Position numbers and translations under genes: made by a program
Shown: positions 37,701-51,228 of the stretch, in pieces
How the letters are laid out: each line of letters starts with the position of its first letter
Numbering within the stretch: position 1 is the stretch's first letter
The notes under the pieces: generated by a model
Told to the model about the DNA's origin: nothing
Databases searched by the model: none
What the model saw: the letters and a program-made list of their open reading frames with translations, nothing else
Source of the DNA: Manduca sexta
Taxonomy: Eukaryota > Arthropoda > Insecta > Lepidoptera > Sphingidae
Direction: 5' to 3'
Length of the DNA: 64,000 bases
Assembly: GCF_014839805.1 (NCBI RefSeq)
Contig: NC_051129.1
Location: 5,398,920-5,462,919 of the forward strand

Positions 37701-38267
37701 AATTAAGAAGTGTTTTCAAAGCAAACAGCAAAACCCATCCGTAACATCCGCGTAAATGAAAAATGAATTTCGACGAGCATTTTTTCGTAATGATTGGGCT
37801 TCTGTATAGCCACGCATAAGGGAGAGGGAGAGGGATGGTGTGTTAGGGAGATAGCACTCATCTGTATGATATGACAGCGGCAGCCACTCCAATCTACGAT
37901 ATGTACGCGCTCAAGTGACTGCCAGCGACTACGGCTTTCTGAACATATTACTAATACAGATTTTTTATGGGAAAGAAGATCTCTATATTACTTACCACAA
38001 ATATTTTTATAATAAAAAAGTCATTACATTCATTAATTCTCGCTCCTACACTGTTTCAGGGAAATATTAAAGGAAGACGTTATGATCCTTAAAAGCTGTA
38101 AATATGCTCATGAATAATAAATATAAGGTCATCCAATTTTTAAATTTTTTGTAAACCGCGATAATGGTTGTAAAATTTGCAACACAAACATTGAAGTATC
38201 CGAGGACACTTTAAAACAACTGGGTAAACGAAGCTCATGCATAATCAGGTGACCCACTTGTTCTTGT
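34741..38267. other. Gene-poor AT-rich region
   Basis: No coding or repeat feature was recognised beyond small GC clusters (for example 35268-35300) and a GGGAGAGGGAGAGGG purine run near 37820. Confidence 0.4.
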
Positions 38268-38307
38268 ATTTTTATACCTTAATAAATACATATTAAGGTA
38301 TAAAAAT
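38268..38307. repeat. Perfect 17-bp inverted repeat (hairpin)
   Basis: ATTTTTATACCTTAATA at 38268-38284 and its exact reverse complement at 38291-38307 are separated by the 6-base loop AATACA. Such a perfect hairpin suggests a small foldback insertion or structured site. No flanking duplication is visible. Confidence 0.8.
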
Positions 38308-40053
38308 AAACTTACCAAAAATATAAAGTCAAATCAATCTACTTTCCCTTATTACGAATCTAAGTGAAATACCGCCGAGAGCAGCGCGTAATCGATTCTT
38401 GAGGGTGTAAATAAAGCTTAAAAATCGCTTCCCTTGCTCCACTCGAGCGGCCCTTTTAGAGGGTTTAAGAGGAGCTGAGAGAATCGCGAAATCCAAAAGA
38501 ATCTTCATTCAGTAAAGCGATTTAGAAAACAATTTCAATTTAAACCTATATTTTATTGTTACAGCGCAGCGGTTGCAGGCTGCGACGTTGTTTTAGCGGT
38601 AACTTCGGTATGCATTTAAAATGTGGTACAAACGTACCACACTTCGCGATTTTCCATTGCGTATTATTAAATTGAAATTCTTTTAAAGTTAGTTCATTTG
38701 AGGCCGAAGTACTTTGGTAAAGAAGTTTTTACATTTGTAAGGCTGGATTATATTACTTTTGCTATGCACAAACCGTGTACCTCTTACGATATGAATCGTG
38801 GTTGACCATGAAAACTTTGTAAGTCTTAAACTTTTATTCCAACTTTAAAAACCTTTGCAATTATCATAAATTCGTTAATAAATTGGTAATTATTATTGGC
38901 ATCCGAAAGTCTCATTGTGTACTTTTCTAGGACAAAGTATGAAAGTAAGAAAACATGTGTGCACACTATGCGCCGTTTCATTACACTTTTATAAATAAAA
39001 TAGAAAAGTAGATAGACTAAATGTTAATACAAACTAATGTTTATGCTATGAAATTGTCCTGTCCTGTATTCCGAATTTTATCTAAAACTGTCGAGAAGAT
39101 TCTTAGTTTACTTCGAATGAAAGTATTAATATCTTCACAAATTTTCGCATTTATAATATTTTTAATCAGTAAACTCGTAACAAATAAGATTGAGTGATTT
39201 AAGATCTGATCAAAACCGCTCGGTTCCGCAGTAATATGGAAGGCTCACCATAAATAACATGCAACACGAATCCACCACATTGTTGTCATCGTTAACTTCT
39301 TACTGACATGATTTACGGACGCATCGATCAGCCAACTTGGGCTTTGTTTGTAAAAAAACAAGCGGCTTCGGCCACCCTAATGGAACGAAATAACGCAATA
39401 AACTTGAATGTAATCACAATTTTCCCTCGTCATGGTCGCAGTGGGTTCATTCAGTGTCGGCGGCAGGCGCGGGTAATCTCGCTCACATTACTACAGGCAC
39501 GCGTTGCGATTGATCACTGATTTTGCTGTCACTATTATAAACAGTTCTCGTAATTTATACGTAACTATTAGTGAATAGAAATGTAGCTGTCGATTGGCGG
39601 GCTATAATCTGGTGTTAGAAGAACGAATGGTGTTTTCTTCATTAGGGATATTTTCCAAATATTTGTGTCCTAATACTTGTATACTATTTTTTATAACTTC
39701 AGTTGGTTACTTGCAAAGCCCGTTTTTTTATAACGGCCCACCTTACCTTAGTAGTATAAGACTTTCTTCTAAATGTACCATAACATCGTCTATTTAAAAT
39801 TCTATATTGCATTCACTCGAATTTCTGAGCTAAAATACAAGTTATTTCGTATTCTAGTCGGGTTATCGGGTATTCCTTCCATCTCGTACGAGAGGCTAAA
39901 AAGATTCCGAGACCTTGGCTGGAGATAGGGTCTAGACACAATATCTGGAAATAGTCGGCCGAACCTCTATTTATGGCACATCGTTCAATTTCAATATCGC
40001 ATAGAATCAAATGGTAAGTTGGGGAAGAATTAAATGTTAACATGTACGACTTA
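38308..40053. other. Gene-poor AT-rich region
   Basis: Nothing recognised. A moderately GC-rich patch lies near 38370-38470. ORFs at 39308-39797 are short and without homology. Confidence 0.4.
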
Positions 40054-40409
40054 TACGACGAAAAAAAAAAGCGGCGATAGCCTAGTTGGGTGTGGAACGG
40101 ACTGCCGAGACGAATGTCCGCAGGTTCAAATCCCCAAGGGCACACACCTCTGACTTTTCTATAAAATCATGTGTGTATTCTTTGTGAATTTATCGTTCGC
40201 TTTAACGGTGAAGGAAAACATCGTGAGGAAACCTGCATATATGAGAAGTTCTCTATAGGAATTTCGAAGGTGTGTGAAGTCTACCAATTCGCACTAGGCC
40301 AGCGTGGTGGACTAAGGCCTAATCCCTCTCAGTAGTAGAGGAGGCCCGTGCTCAGCAGTGGGCAAGTATATAATACAGGGCTGATATTATTATTATTATA
40401 TACGACTTA
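40054..40409 (+). mobile_element. Full-length tRNA-derived lepidopteran SINE
   Basis: The tRNA-like head begins at about 40070 (GCGGCGATAGCCTAGTTGG, box A-like) with box B GGTTCAAATCC at 40123-40133. The body follows (CACACACCTCTGAC, GTGAGGAAACCTG, CTCTCAGTAGTAGAGGAGG) and ends in GGGCTGATATT plus an ATT-repeat tail. A 9-bp direct repeat TACGACTTA at 40045-40053 and 40401-40409 may be the target-site duplication, although a short A-run precedes the head. It is transcribed by polymerase III from internal promoters and moved by a LINE partner. A reversed, 3'-truncated copy lies at 5602-5872, and a 3' fragment near 57396-57480. Confidence 0.88.
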
Positions 40410-40414
40410 GGCTG

Positions 40415-40450
40415 TTCTTGAAGATATATAATATTATATATCTTCAAGAA
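40415..40450. repeat. Perfect 36-bp palindrome
   Basis: TTCTTGAAGATATATAAT is followed immediately by its exact reverse complement, with no loop, five bases after the SINE's right flank. Perfect palindromes without a spacer are uncommon and unstable. It could be the SINE's target context or a separate foldback event. Confidence 0.85.
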
Positions 40451-42159
40451 TCGTAACACAATACGTATAGGTATATAGATATGTATAAATTAAGCGATGT
40501 TATTTTATTAAATATAATCTGTAAACATATAATAATGAAATTTAGATAAAGTGTACATAGGAGTAATTTTTAATGTCCGCCCATTTGTTCCAGTTTGTAG
40601 TAAAATAAAAACGTTCAAACAAACTCACGGCCTCTTAATGGTTTAACAGTAAACACCGAGTTACTTAACAATGTTTGTGTAGGGATGTTTGATGCCCCAG
40701 AGGAAGGGCTCCTGTTTGAAACAAAGGCGGCCGCATTACACTTTTTTATGAGAAAATTGACTGTAGATTTTAATGTAAACATAAGTTGCTCGAATGCCTG
40801 AAAGGTTTTGACTTACCAAAAGTAGATAAATAAACAAACAAACAATGAACATAACAACATGTTTTGCCGGTAATATCTGTATAGTTTGTAAAAAAGAAAA
40901 GGAACTCTCAAGACTTGAAGAGCTTCGGGAAATCTTACTGTTTTCGATATTTATTGATATGGATTTCTTGTCTTGATTATTTCAACACAATCGTTTAGTA
41001 AATATAAAAATATATATTCGGCATTTTCAAACACACGAACAGTATGATAATGGTTATCTACATAATGGAACAATCACGCTGGAATGTGAATACTTGTACG
41101 CCCCAGTAATAAGATACAGTGAACACTTGCCTCATTATCCGTTATCGATTACACAGTGCCATGCACGTGAAGCCAACTCCTGCGATTGTGCATATCTTAC
41201 TGTAGGAGATATTTTTGTTTACTACCGAATGTATAAAATCACACATCAAACACTGATTATATTAAGTCCACTTGAATTTGTAGAGATCGGTTGATCTTTT
41301 TTGGTGTTTGCAAACGATTGTTTTAGTTTGATCTAGGAAATATCTATAAGACTAACAATAGAAGACGAACAATTAACATTAGCACGATTAGGTAACGTTT
41401 CTACAATATCCTACTCCATGAGTGGTATGTCTCTCATCCGTACTATAGACTAATTAGCAAATTTGTAGGAGATGTAAGACGTATTATACCAAATCGACGT
41501 CAGAAACTAACTTTTGCCAAATTAAGGACCGATTCCTTAAGTGGTTGCAATTCCTGAATGAGACGAAAATATTTTTTATAATTTTATAGTTACCGGAGAT
41601 AAGTTATTGATATTACAATAAGATTCATTAATGAGAACTTAGTAAAAACATACAAAATGCGTTTCTAATCTGCCGATAACTTTGAAATGTTGGGAAGGAA
41701 TTTAGTGTTGAATGTTTTTGAAGTAAGTATATCGATGATGTACTTAAAATACACTTTGAAGATGTTTCCATCTGATCCGCGGAAGTCATAATAGTAAATA
41801 CTTCGAGAAAATAATAAACACCACACAAGTACCATACGCACGAACATAATATTATTTAAGTGTTAACTGTTAAATTGATATTTAACGTTAGGATGTGAAT
41901 GCATATGAAACGCTTGCAGTTGCAAAACTCTCCCATTCCAAGCTGGAATTCGCTCCGTCAAAGGTGTTGCTAGTTCAATAACATGACCAAAATAGATCTA
42001 ACGTCTGACGCATGAGCCACAGTCGTCATTGATGCATGCGAATGCTGTGCAACTTAAATGGGACGAAAGTCGCCAAGTTGACACGTTGAGTTATTCGTAT
42101 TACTTAAGATAAAGGCGCTGCTATTATTGGAATGGCAGTTCAATGTGCGTGGACAAAGG
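40451..42159. other. Gene-poor AT-rich region
   Basis: No gene, repeat or structured element was recognised. Confidence 0.45.
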
Positions 42160-42330
42160 ATTCTAATTCGACTGTAACGCACGCAGGCGTTCAGATAGAA
42201 GCGCACCCGGCGACCTTGCGCGTGCGTCGTCGGCCGTCGCGTCTGACCGCAAGAGAAATAGCCTGACAGCTCGCGATACGCGGAATACTAAGATACGCGG
42301 CGCCCGCGCCGGCGCCGGGCGCGCTCGCCT
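42160..42330. other. GC-rich island
   Basis: CpG-rich patch that includes GGCGCCCGCGCCGGCGCCGGGCGCG near its right end, in AT-rich surroundings. The minus-strand ORF across it reflects base composition. A regulatory role is possible but unproven. Confidence 0.3.
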
Positions 42331-44350
42331 ATGATTCCCATACAAACATGTAAAACAAACCATTATATGTCAAAATATACAGCCGCCCGCCGCTCAACAT
42401 ATCATAAATATCACTTTAACATAACAAGCATGTAACATATGTTTGCAATAAGAATGCATTTGACATTGACATCCTCTCGAATGCTATACACTCCATAGCG
42501 ACTGTACATTTTCGATTTAGTCATCGCTATTGAAACACACTTATTTTACAATTTATGTTTATTATGGGCATTGATCGCTAAGAAAATTTAAGTATATTTC
42601 GAAATGTGCCTGATTCATCCACGGAAAACACAAAAGTGACAAACCGTTTGCGTTACATCCGTCTGAAACCGAGATTACCTAAGACAAGTCCGCTTTGTAA
42701 ATAATACACACAACGTAATCGATTTTGTATTATAACACAAGTGACGGAATTTCTACCCTACTCAACAGAGAATAAGGATATTTGTAGTACGAAGGTATAG
42801 AATCCTAGAAACGGGAGACACACCTGCAAGCGCCGTAATCTCCAGAAAGGGGATTATTTTTAACCCTCAGCTACGGAGGATACTTAGTGAATGCTCCGCT
42901 GATTTATTTCTAGTTTCTCTATCGGTGGAATAAATAAATGCTCATACGTGATTTATTTTAGAAAGTAGGTACATCGTTTATTATCATCGTCACGGCACAC
43001 ACGTTCTACTGATTAAAACGTGTTGTTGTGTGCGTTATGCAATTATATTGCAAAGTTTCAAATTTGAATAGTCAATGACCTCTGGCGTGGATTTACAATA
43101 AAGCAATTAACTGTAAATATTTCGCAAAGATTTATCGGGCCGAGCAGGTTTCTGGCAAGTTTGTTTTAGGCATACATAAAGTTATGAGCGGCACTAATCA
43201 ATTCCACGGATCAATTAGTATACGTTCTCATGTACGTAAACAACATATTATGTTTAAAAATACATATATTTTCATTATATTACGTACTTAACTACAGTAT
43301 TCAACTTCTATGCTCCAATTTCCAATAAAATGAACTCGCGTGCTATCATTTCATAAAAGGAAATAACTGTAACATTATATTTTGAGAACATTTGTGACAT
43401 AAAATGCCGTTTTAATCATTTTAAACACTTTATTATTAAAAAAATGAATTCATTCATAAAGCCAACTTATTCAAATGTAAGCAAACAAAAACCACAACTG
43501 TAATTAAGAGCGTAAAAGTGCCCCCGCCGTGGGCAAAACAAAAAAGTTTTCTTGTAAAATGCAACTGAGCATTCCCGGAGTGTCTGAGTAAACATTCAAC
43601 CCTATTGCGAAGCGAGACACCACAAGCGACGAAGCGCCGCGCCGAGCGTCACAGAAATGCTTCAAGATTTATGTGCAGCGCGACGCTGCGACTGCGACAC
43701 TGTTGTCTGCGACTATGCCTTGAAAATTTAATGGCGGAAAGCACTAAAACTTGTCCGTGCCGCCCAAAGCTCACTCACTCACTCCTTTAGCAAATTTTAA
43801 ACCACCACACCACAGTTGAAATCCCACTACACTGCCTCATAGCCATTCTTATGAATCTCATTTAGATGCAACTTAGTAGAACATTATAGGTATGTGTATA
43901 TTCAGTTGTTGCAGGACGATATAGTAACCTTGTCACTTTTTCTTTCATTAACACCTATTCGCAGAACTGATCAAGTCTTTATAAAAAGCCAGCCGAAAAA
44001 ATGGTTCGCAATGCACTTACAAAATCTTCCCACTTGAATATTTAAATGCCGTCAACCAAGCGTTCGGTTCAAAACCCACATTTTCAATAACCAATATACT
44101 GAAGGGTGCTACAACAGCAAGGGCACTGACGCATGTGCACTACAAAATTAGCTCGAGAGAAATGAACTTAACAGTTCGCAGAATGCGTTAGGGTTACTGA
44201 ACTATAGGTTATATGTAGGACGCATGTACCCACATTTAACTGAAATGGGTATTGTTTTTTTAGGGTTTTAAAATTTGACACGTATAGTAAGGGTGAAGTT
44301 TATGAATTCAGATATGTGTTAAGTGTATTAGCAAAGGGAGCGTGAAGTAT
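42331..44350. other. Gene-poor region with a GC-rich patch
   Basis: No gene was recognised. The 43600-43760 part is moderately GC-rich and contains a short plus ORF without homology. Confidence 0.4.
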
Positions 44351-44440
44351 GGGCGGCGGGCGACAGTGCGTTAGGGCGGTAACTAGATGAGCGGTCACGC
44401 GCGACTGCCCGCCGCAGATAGCGCGCCCTCGCCATCCCGG
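44351..44440. repeat. GC-rich island with imperfect inverted repeat
   Basis: GCGGCGGGC at 44353-44361 pairs with GCCCGCCGC at 44407-44415. The match extends imperfectly inward through CAGTGCG and CGCGACTG. Together with its high CpG content the patch looks like a regulatory island rather than coding DNA. Confidence 0.4.
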
Positions 44441-47400
44441 CCCATAGCTTATCATAACAAAGAAAACACCATTACTTACTACGCGCCCACCAAAAAAATG
44501 TAATAATATTTCGACAAAAAGTTTCGACTAACACGAGTCATAATAATTTCGTCACTCAAAACTTTTCGTCCATTGTCGTGATAAAATTAGTAATTATATG
44601 GCCATAATAGATCGTAAATTTTTATGAACGATTTTATACCAATACATGGAATTCCCGTGTCATTTTCCTTGACCTTTACAGATTAAATTGTTTTTATTGT
44701 AATCGAATAAAATACAATTCGCCTATCATCATCGAAGGACAATAGATTGCGTAATAATTGCGAACTGGTCTTAATGATATGACGCCGGTAACAGATCACG
44801 ATCCTTTTATTATTCCGCTATTATAATTAAAACAAATAAAGAATAATAAACGCAGCCATACAAAGGCGGTCCGACGGAAAGTGAGTAGCGTCGTGCTTAT
44901 AATGAGCCATGAACACAATGGGAAACTTATACGTCATACATTTTTAATCAATAGGAGATCTATTCGCACTTCTTTTGTATTACGTATCATTATTATGCCC
45001 AGGAGGCATTATATAAGGTGCTAATTATATTACGCAGTGAACATGAAGTTATTTAAAATCTTTGTGTTCAAACAGTTGGTACTTAAAGAAATTCATATTG
45101 TTATAAAAAGCGGCACGACACATAAAAATAATAACATAACTCTATATTTTGGGTCTGTCAGTAAAAGCCATCTTACGCGGAACATTAATGTGAACACTAA
45201 AAACGTTTTATTTAGCGCAAAGTCCTAAAGGAAGGCAAAATAAAAACACCGATAAGCCAGATACAATAAAGAATAATATATGTTTGGGCCGTCCGTATAA
45301 ATAAAACCAATAAAACATTGACGCCGAGGATTGCGCCAGTACGTTTCCAATCAAACGTATTGACAAGGGACCGGGCTCCTCGTGCCTAATAATTTTATTT
45401 TCGCATGTCCTGCCATCTGTTTGGAATGGCACAATGCGCAATAACTATGTAACATGACGTACACTGTAGGTACTGACGTGTGACGTGTTCGTAATCCGCA
45501 CAACACCTGGTTCCGATCCCAGATTTAATATTCTGGTTGATGTTATAGTCGTAAGACGAATAGAAGTCGAAAAGTCTGCTAAAATAACCTTATATAACGA
45601 ATATTTTACTTTCATAAGCATACTTATAAATCAGAGTAATTTGTCAATCTTATCTTAAGATGTCACTAGTCCATTATACTTATAGCAAACTCGCAAATTT
45701 TCTGGAACTCTCGATTCTTGCGTAATGGTTTGTATAAACTAAAACAAACAAAAAATACGCAATACACTCTAATACAAATTAGTGAAGTACAGAAGACGAT
45801 TATGTATTCCTCACGTATTATGATTGGGTTGCAACTACATAATCATGCCTTATTCGATCCCGACTAAGATAGATGGGTTCTATAAATGGTAAAACCGCTT
45901 CTTATTTAATAACATAAATTATGCACATGGACATACCAAACATCACAGTTATTTACCAAGCCATTTTACTGAAGAAGCGCGTGTTATTGATTACAATTTG
46001 AAAAAGTTTTAAGGCTTAGCTTGATATAATCATTGAGCAAAAAAAATTACTACGTTTTAATTTTAAAGATAAAAATATTAAATATTACAATTTCTAAAAA
46101 AAATTTACATAAGTACAAATTAAATATGCTAGCGACAACTACCATTACCAAAATATTTAAAATTTCATTTTTCCCGCGACGTGACGTCATGGGTCATGAT
46201 TATTAAAGAAAGATTTTTAAAACCATTATTATTGGTTATCCTATCGCATAAAACTCCATGTGATCATACAGATATTAAAAGTTTCTCAAATTCCATTATA
46301 AGTGACAAAGTTCGTGAATGGTGAAACAATAAGAGTTTCACTATTATATATGTATCGAATAAATAATTACCGGAAGCGAAATATGCAAGCTCTAAGTGAT
46401 AGGTTAATTTTAATCTGCTCGTGATTTTTGGTAGTGCCACAAGATAAAGATAGAACAAGAAGTCTGTATGTAGAAGGGACAACACGCATCCCAACAGACG
46501 TAAAATCATAAATACACACAAACCATAACAACTGGCAAAACAGCAATAAACACTTCGGCTATGTTATAGGCGATTAGTAATACAAACACACATCAAAACC
46601 ATGTTTATAATTATTGAGAAAATCCAGGTCGCAAAGTCTTCCCTGCAATCCTTCCCTGTGTTCATTTATTTGTTTACTTTACAGATATCTGGTTCTGGAT
46701 CGAACTAAAGTCTGAGTTGATATTCAGATACAAAACGCATGATCATGAACAAGAACGTTCTACATACGAAAGGTTAAATTACCGTTGGGTTTGATATGCA
46801 GTAGTGATATCGTGATTCCCACAGATATAATAATTAACATTTATTTATTGTTAAATATTGTTTAATGTCTGCAGAGAATTCTTGATCTATCTATGGTATA
46901 AATAAACAGTAAAACTATACCACATGTGTCACTTTACACTGCATTTGCATGATCTAGTCACACGCTAAACGATCATTCATCACTACCACCGTCTCTTAAA
47001 ACTTGAATAATAGCACACAATTTTTGTTTTTTAATTAGATGAGTTGAATGCAATGCTTACCATATGTATCGACAAACATATGTGAAGACGTCACTAGTAA
47101 TGTTTTAATTGTTTTGAATGCCATGTGTTGACTATTGCAACATAACACATAACCCGAGGAATTTACTCCGGTCTTGCGAACTTAGTTTGCTTTGCTTTGC
47201 TGATAGCACAAAATTTGGAGCATTGGGACGTTGACGTGTATAAGTCAATATTTGCGTTTGGATAAACTGAATACATTTAAATACTAGAAATGGAACGTTA
47301 TTTGTCAAGAGCTATGGACACAACTGTTTGAAGTTGTGTATGAACACTTGATATAGGTACTTATTAAGAGGATTAAATGTGATTAGTTTTGTGTGCTACT

Positions 47401-48469
47401 TCTGCTAATGAAAGCCGTGTTTAATAAGGAATATACTGACTTACCATCTTATTTTAAGAATGTATAAAGATATTATTGTCATTGTTCACTTTCTGCCGTG
47501 TCCTGTATTGAAATTTTAAGAGGAAATATCAACGAGTTCATTTTTCAATGTCATGTTTAATAAGATTCAGTAATGTACAATCCTGTCCAGTTTATTTACC
47601 GCTATCCAGATGTATCAATACTTCCCAATACAATAACATTTTTATCTTCCTTTAATAAAGAAATAAGAAATGAAACTTACGTCAGCCATTCCATCATGAA
47701 CTATAATTAATGTAGTGTATACTTATCGATTCGCATGCGATAAGGTAAACTCATGAACATAAACATTTTCCCTTTAGCTTAAGTCAAAGCCTTGTCGTTA
47801 AATATTAAAAACCACATGGTTGTAGTCATCATGCCTTAGAAGCGACAGTGTCTCCACAAGATAATCAAAACAAAACAATAAAATAAATAATTTAAAACGA
47901 AATATTGTTCACGTTGTATATACGACTGTTTTATTTTAACGTCTCTCTTTGTTCTACGTAAAGCGCTTATTGTTCCGTCTACACGGCAGGGGAGATGCAC
48001 ATGTTATCACTATGACCATGAAGCTAGAAAGCTGAACTTTAATCCTGTCGGACATGCTTGACAGACGGCACTACCCGCATAGATATAGCGTACCTGTTGA
48101 ACAACTCACTTGACCTACTGGTTTCAGTTACCGTTAATTTCTCCGTGGAGTGTGCAAACTTTCCTAGTTATCAATCTTCGCTCGATTACGAATGATTAGT
48201 CGTTTGTTTCGCTCGACGTTCGTGGAACGAATTCGCGCCGCGTGACGAATCGAGCCTGGCTTTATGTAACTATGAATAAAGTTTGTATCGTAGGTTATAC
48301 TCAGACAAAGGACTTGGAATACATATTTGAGTTATTTACGTAGTTTTTCTGTTTTCTTACATGCGTAATGGCCTTCATACCAGTCGGTGGTAAACAGTTG
48401 TTTTAAAATAAGTAGATTCGTTGTCACTTCTGTATGCGTTTAAAATTAGTGTAGCTTGTTTTAAACACA
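44441..48469. other. Gene-poor AT-rich region
   Basis: No gene was recognised. A possible decayed tRNA-like head (GGTTCCGATCCCAG, near 45510) suggests an old SINE remnant. The minus ORF at 45208-45441 has no homology I can name. Confidence 0.4.
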
Positions 48470-48663
48470 CACTTTATTCTCGAAAGGGTAGGCACAAGTG
48501 CAACTGCTGCGCCCACTTTTTGTTGTGCATTCCATTCCATGATGTGGAGGTGAATTCCAGACTCTGAGCTGATAATGAGCAGAAAAACCCAATATCATTC
48601 TGCCCAATCCAGAGATCGAGCCTGAGACATCAATCGTACTCTTATGCAACTACGTCACTGAGG
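48470..48663 (-). mobile_element. tRNA-derived SINE, second family
   Basis: Read on the minus strand, the right end has a tRNA-like head. A box A-like stretch (TGACGTAGTTGCATAAGAG) precedes box B GGCTCGATCTC, near 48608-48618. A body with GGGCAGAATGATATTGGG, TGAGCAGAAAAACCC-type and ATGATGTGGAGG-type segments follows, then a tail near AGAATAAAGTGTG. From memory this body is a frequent short element in moth genomes. It differs from the SINE at 40054-40409. The 62-codon minus ORF across it is not a gene. Confidence 0.65.
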
Positions 48664-51132
48664 TAGAGCTTATATCAAACTGAAGATATTAATTAAAAAA
48701 ATATATATATACATATCACTTTATGAAATATTCACATTTACGTTTCATATATATAGGTACGCATTTTCTGTAGCAGAAAGTTCGCAAATGAACAAATAGG
48801 ACACCTGATAGCACGTGTTCACCACCGCCCATGAACATTTATAAAGGCAAAGGAAACGTTACAATGAATCCGAACATTCCGGAAAGCCGGAACGGGAAAC
48901 TGGGAGACGAACGAGAAGTATTAAAATATTTTAATATAACAATATTTCTTGCTTGAAGGAGAAATCTCAACGAATCTGTTACTGTTTACAGGAAACAAAC
49001 ATGCAAAGTGCACCTCCACGGTTTTTAAATGCCAAATCTCATAAAAAATTGTCTAGTTATTTAGGTCATCTGCTTTTTCAATATATAAATATGGTGTAAA
49101 GTCAATCTTCAATACGCTAACTTCAACACTAAATAACTTTTAAAGTTATTTACGTTATCATAATCACTTGTGCCATTAACATAATTATGACATTAAAAAG
49201 AAAACGAGTATTTTCAGACACAAGCGTATTTTGTGGCTGACCTTTGTAACGAGCTCTGAGTGCTAGCACTTTCCACAGATGCGCCCGAATTTTATTAAGC
49301 GGTCGGGGTTCGTTCGCCTCTTACTCTTTTTTTACGACTTCACTTGCTTTTATAATAATAAATTGCGAATTTAAATATAAATTAGAAAATCCCTTGTAGA
49401 GACTTGATGCCTTTGCCAAATTATCTACTTAAGTCAATTATATAAATGCTGTCCAAAGCCAAGTATATACATAATATAATTATGAAGTACTTATTATTTA
49501 AAATACAAAAATATACTAATATAGTCAGCATAAAAATATTCATTCACGAACAATAGATTCTCTGTTTAAAATATCGAAAGAAATAGATACTCCCTCAGAC
49601 CGAAAAATTGTCATCATAAGACCGGTTAAATGGTCTCGTAGAGGCAAAGGCCTTGCCCGAGGCACAGGGCGCTGGGCGGGCGGCCCGACCAGCTGACTCA
49701 CCGGTCACCTTGTCGTGACGCAACGTTCACTTATTGATCCCATTTTCAATTCGCGTAGGATTCATGCGTTATGTAAAGTTATTTTGATATAGTGCTTAAA
49801 TAACGCATGACTACGTGAGTCAATGGAATGATCGGATATAGGAACGGTTAATGAATGAATGATCAGTGAAGACTAAAATGACGACCAGTGTCAGGAGTCG
49901 TTGTCGTGATAAAAAATATATATAAATATCCTAAATTAAGAAAGCGTCATCCAATCTACTAAAATAATAATCTAACCCAACAAAAGGAGGATAAAATATT
50001 TAATACATAACAATTTATCTTTGGGTGTTGTGTAATATGATATCATAAACCAATGATATCCTGTAGCCAACGATACCCAACAAAAACTCACCAGAAGCTG
50101 TTGTCGACCCACCCACCGCACGAGGGTTTTAAAAACCCATAACTAGTCGTATTTCAATAAACACCGCTCGCCACCTCTGTTGTTTAATCTTTAAATATCA
50201 GAGGTCAACAAAAAACACCCAGACTTTTCAATGAAACAAGTGCTAATTCATCGGAATTTAAACCGACGGGAACGGGACCCTATATGCATTCATAAAATGC
50301 TTCCAAAACTTAAAGAAAAAAAACTCTTAAAACATCAACATCTTCAACGTAAGTAAACATTTGTGCAAAAACTTAATGACTCTATGTTTTTCATAGGGAT
50401 TCATAATATAACCGAATGACATGACCGGCGACCCGTCCACAAGTGGCCTTACACTTCTCAGAATGTAACTACCTGCTTTTATAACAAGGATAAGAGTTCC
50501 ACAAATATGTGCACGGTAACACGACCCAATTCGATCGGCAATAAACTCTTTGATACATTGGAATCGCGTAAAATTTTGTAATCAACGTTTTATCTGAATG
50601 AAACCATCCCGATATCAGTAACATAAATGTGTGTCGTATATTTGGATTTATATTCACATTATTGCATTGTAGACGGGATACTACAAAACACGAAGATATT
50701 TAAACGAGCGCAAATTATCAATATAATTTACGATCATTATGCAATTGTATATGGCCGCAATCCGCGTTCTTCAGATAATACATATTAAGTACATGCGTGT
50801 TACGTTGAAGATATTTGCTTTAAACATTACTTTATACGAGTATGTGAAGGTGAGTATGTAACTGGACATTCTTATCCACAACAAGACAGACGGAGATATC
50901 TGTTGAAATTAAAAGTAAAATATAGTCGAAACTTTACACGGTGACATCGGAATTACAATGTGTAGGGTACAATGCTGAAATGCTTCTAAAGGTATCCACC
51001 GCATCGCATGTCAGCATTAAGGAGAATACAATATGTAGGCTGCAAAAGTATTTAATTACTGAACTGTGCCACTGATCGAAAGTACCCGATAGCGGAATAT
51101 TCATAAGAATTCAACTATTTATATGTTAATAT
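48664..51132. other. Gene-poor AT-rich region
   Basis: No gene was recognised. A GC-rich patch lies at 49658-49725. A strong minus-strand donor-like TTCTG|GTGAGTTTT occurs near 50095, without an open reading frame before it. Confidence 0.4.
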
Positions 51133-51228
51133 GAAACAAAATACTGCATTCAGTATTTTGTTTCAGAAAGGAGCTTTATTCCGTGTGTATGTACCATTGT
51201 ACCTATATACAAAATAAAGCTCCTTTCT
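51133..51228. repeat. Two abutting perfect hairpins (14-bp and 16-bp arms)
   Basis: GAAACAAAATACTG (51133-51146) pairs with 51151-51164 across loop CATT. Directly after it AGAAAGGAGCTTTATT (51165-51180) pairs exactly with 51213-51228. The second loop holds a further small palindrome GTAC-CATT-GTAC. The arrangement suggests a foldback insertion or a structured RNA. No ORF crosses it. Confidence 0.82.

Noticed and set aside
40070..40145. Possible tRNA gene with box A and box B
   Set aside because: No cloverleaf arms or acceptor stem; it continues into a repeated SINE body.
45208..45441. 77-codon minus ORF with a hydrophobic second half
   Set aside because: No homology could be named, no splice or promoter context, and hydrophobic residues are expected from T-rich DNA.
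45480..45540. Box B-like GGTTCCGATCCC that might be a tRNA or SINE head
   Set aside because: Only one motif remains; no box A or recognisable body follows.
48461..48649. 62-codon minus ORF
   Set aside because: It lies across a tRNA-derived SINE with box A and box B, so it is not a gene.
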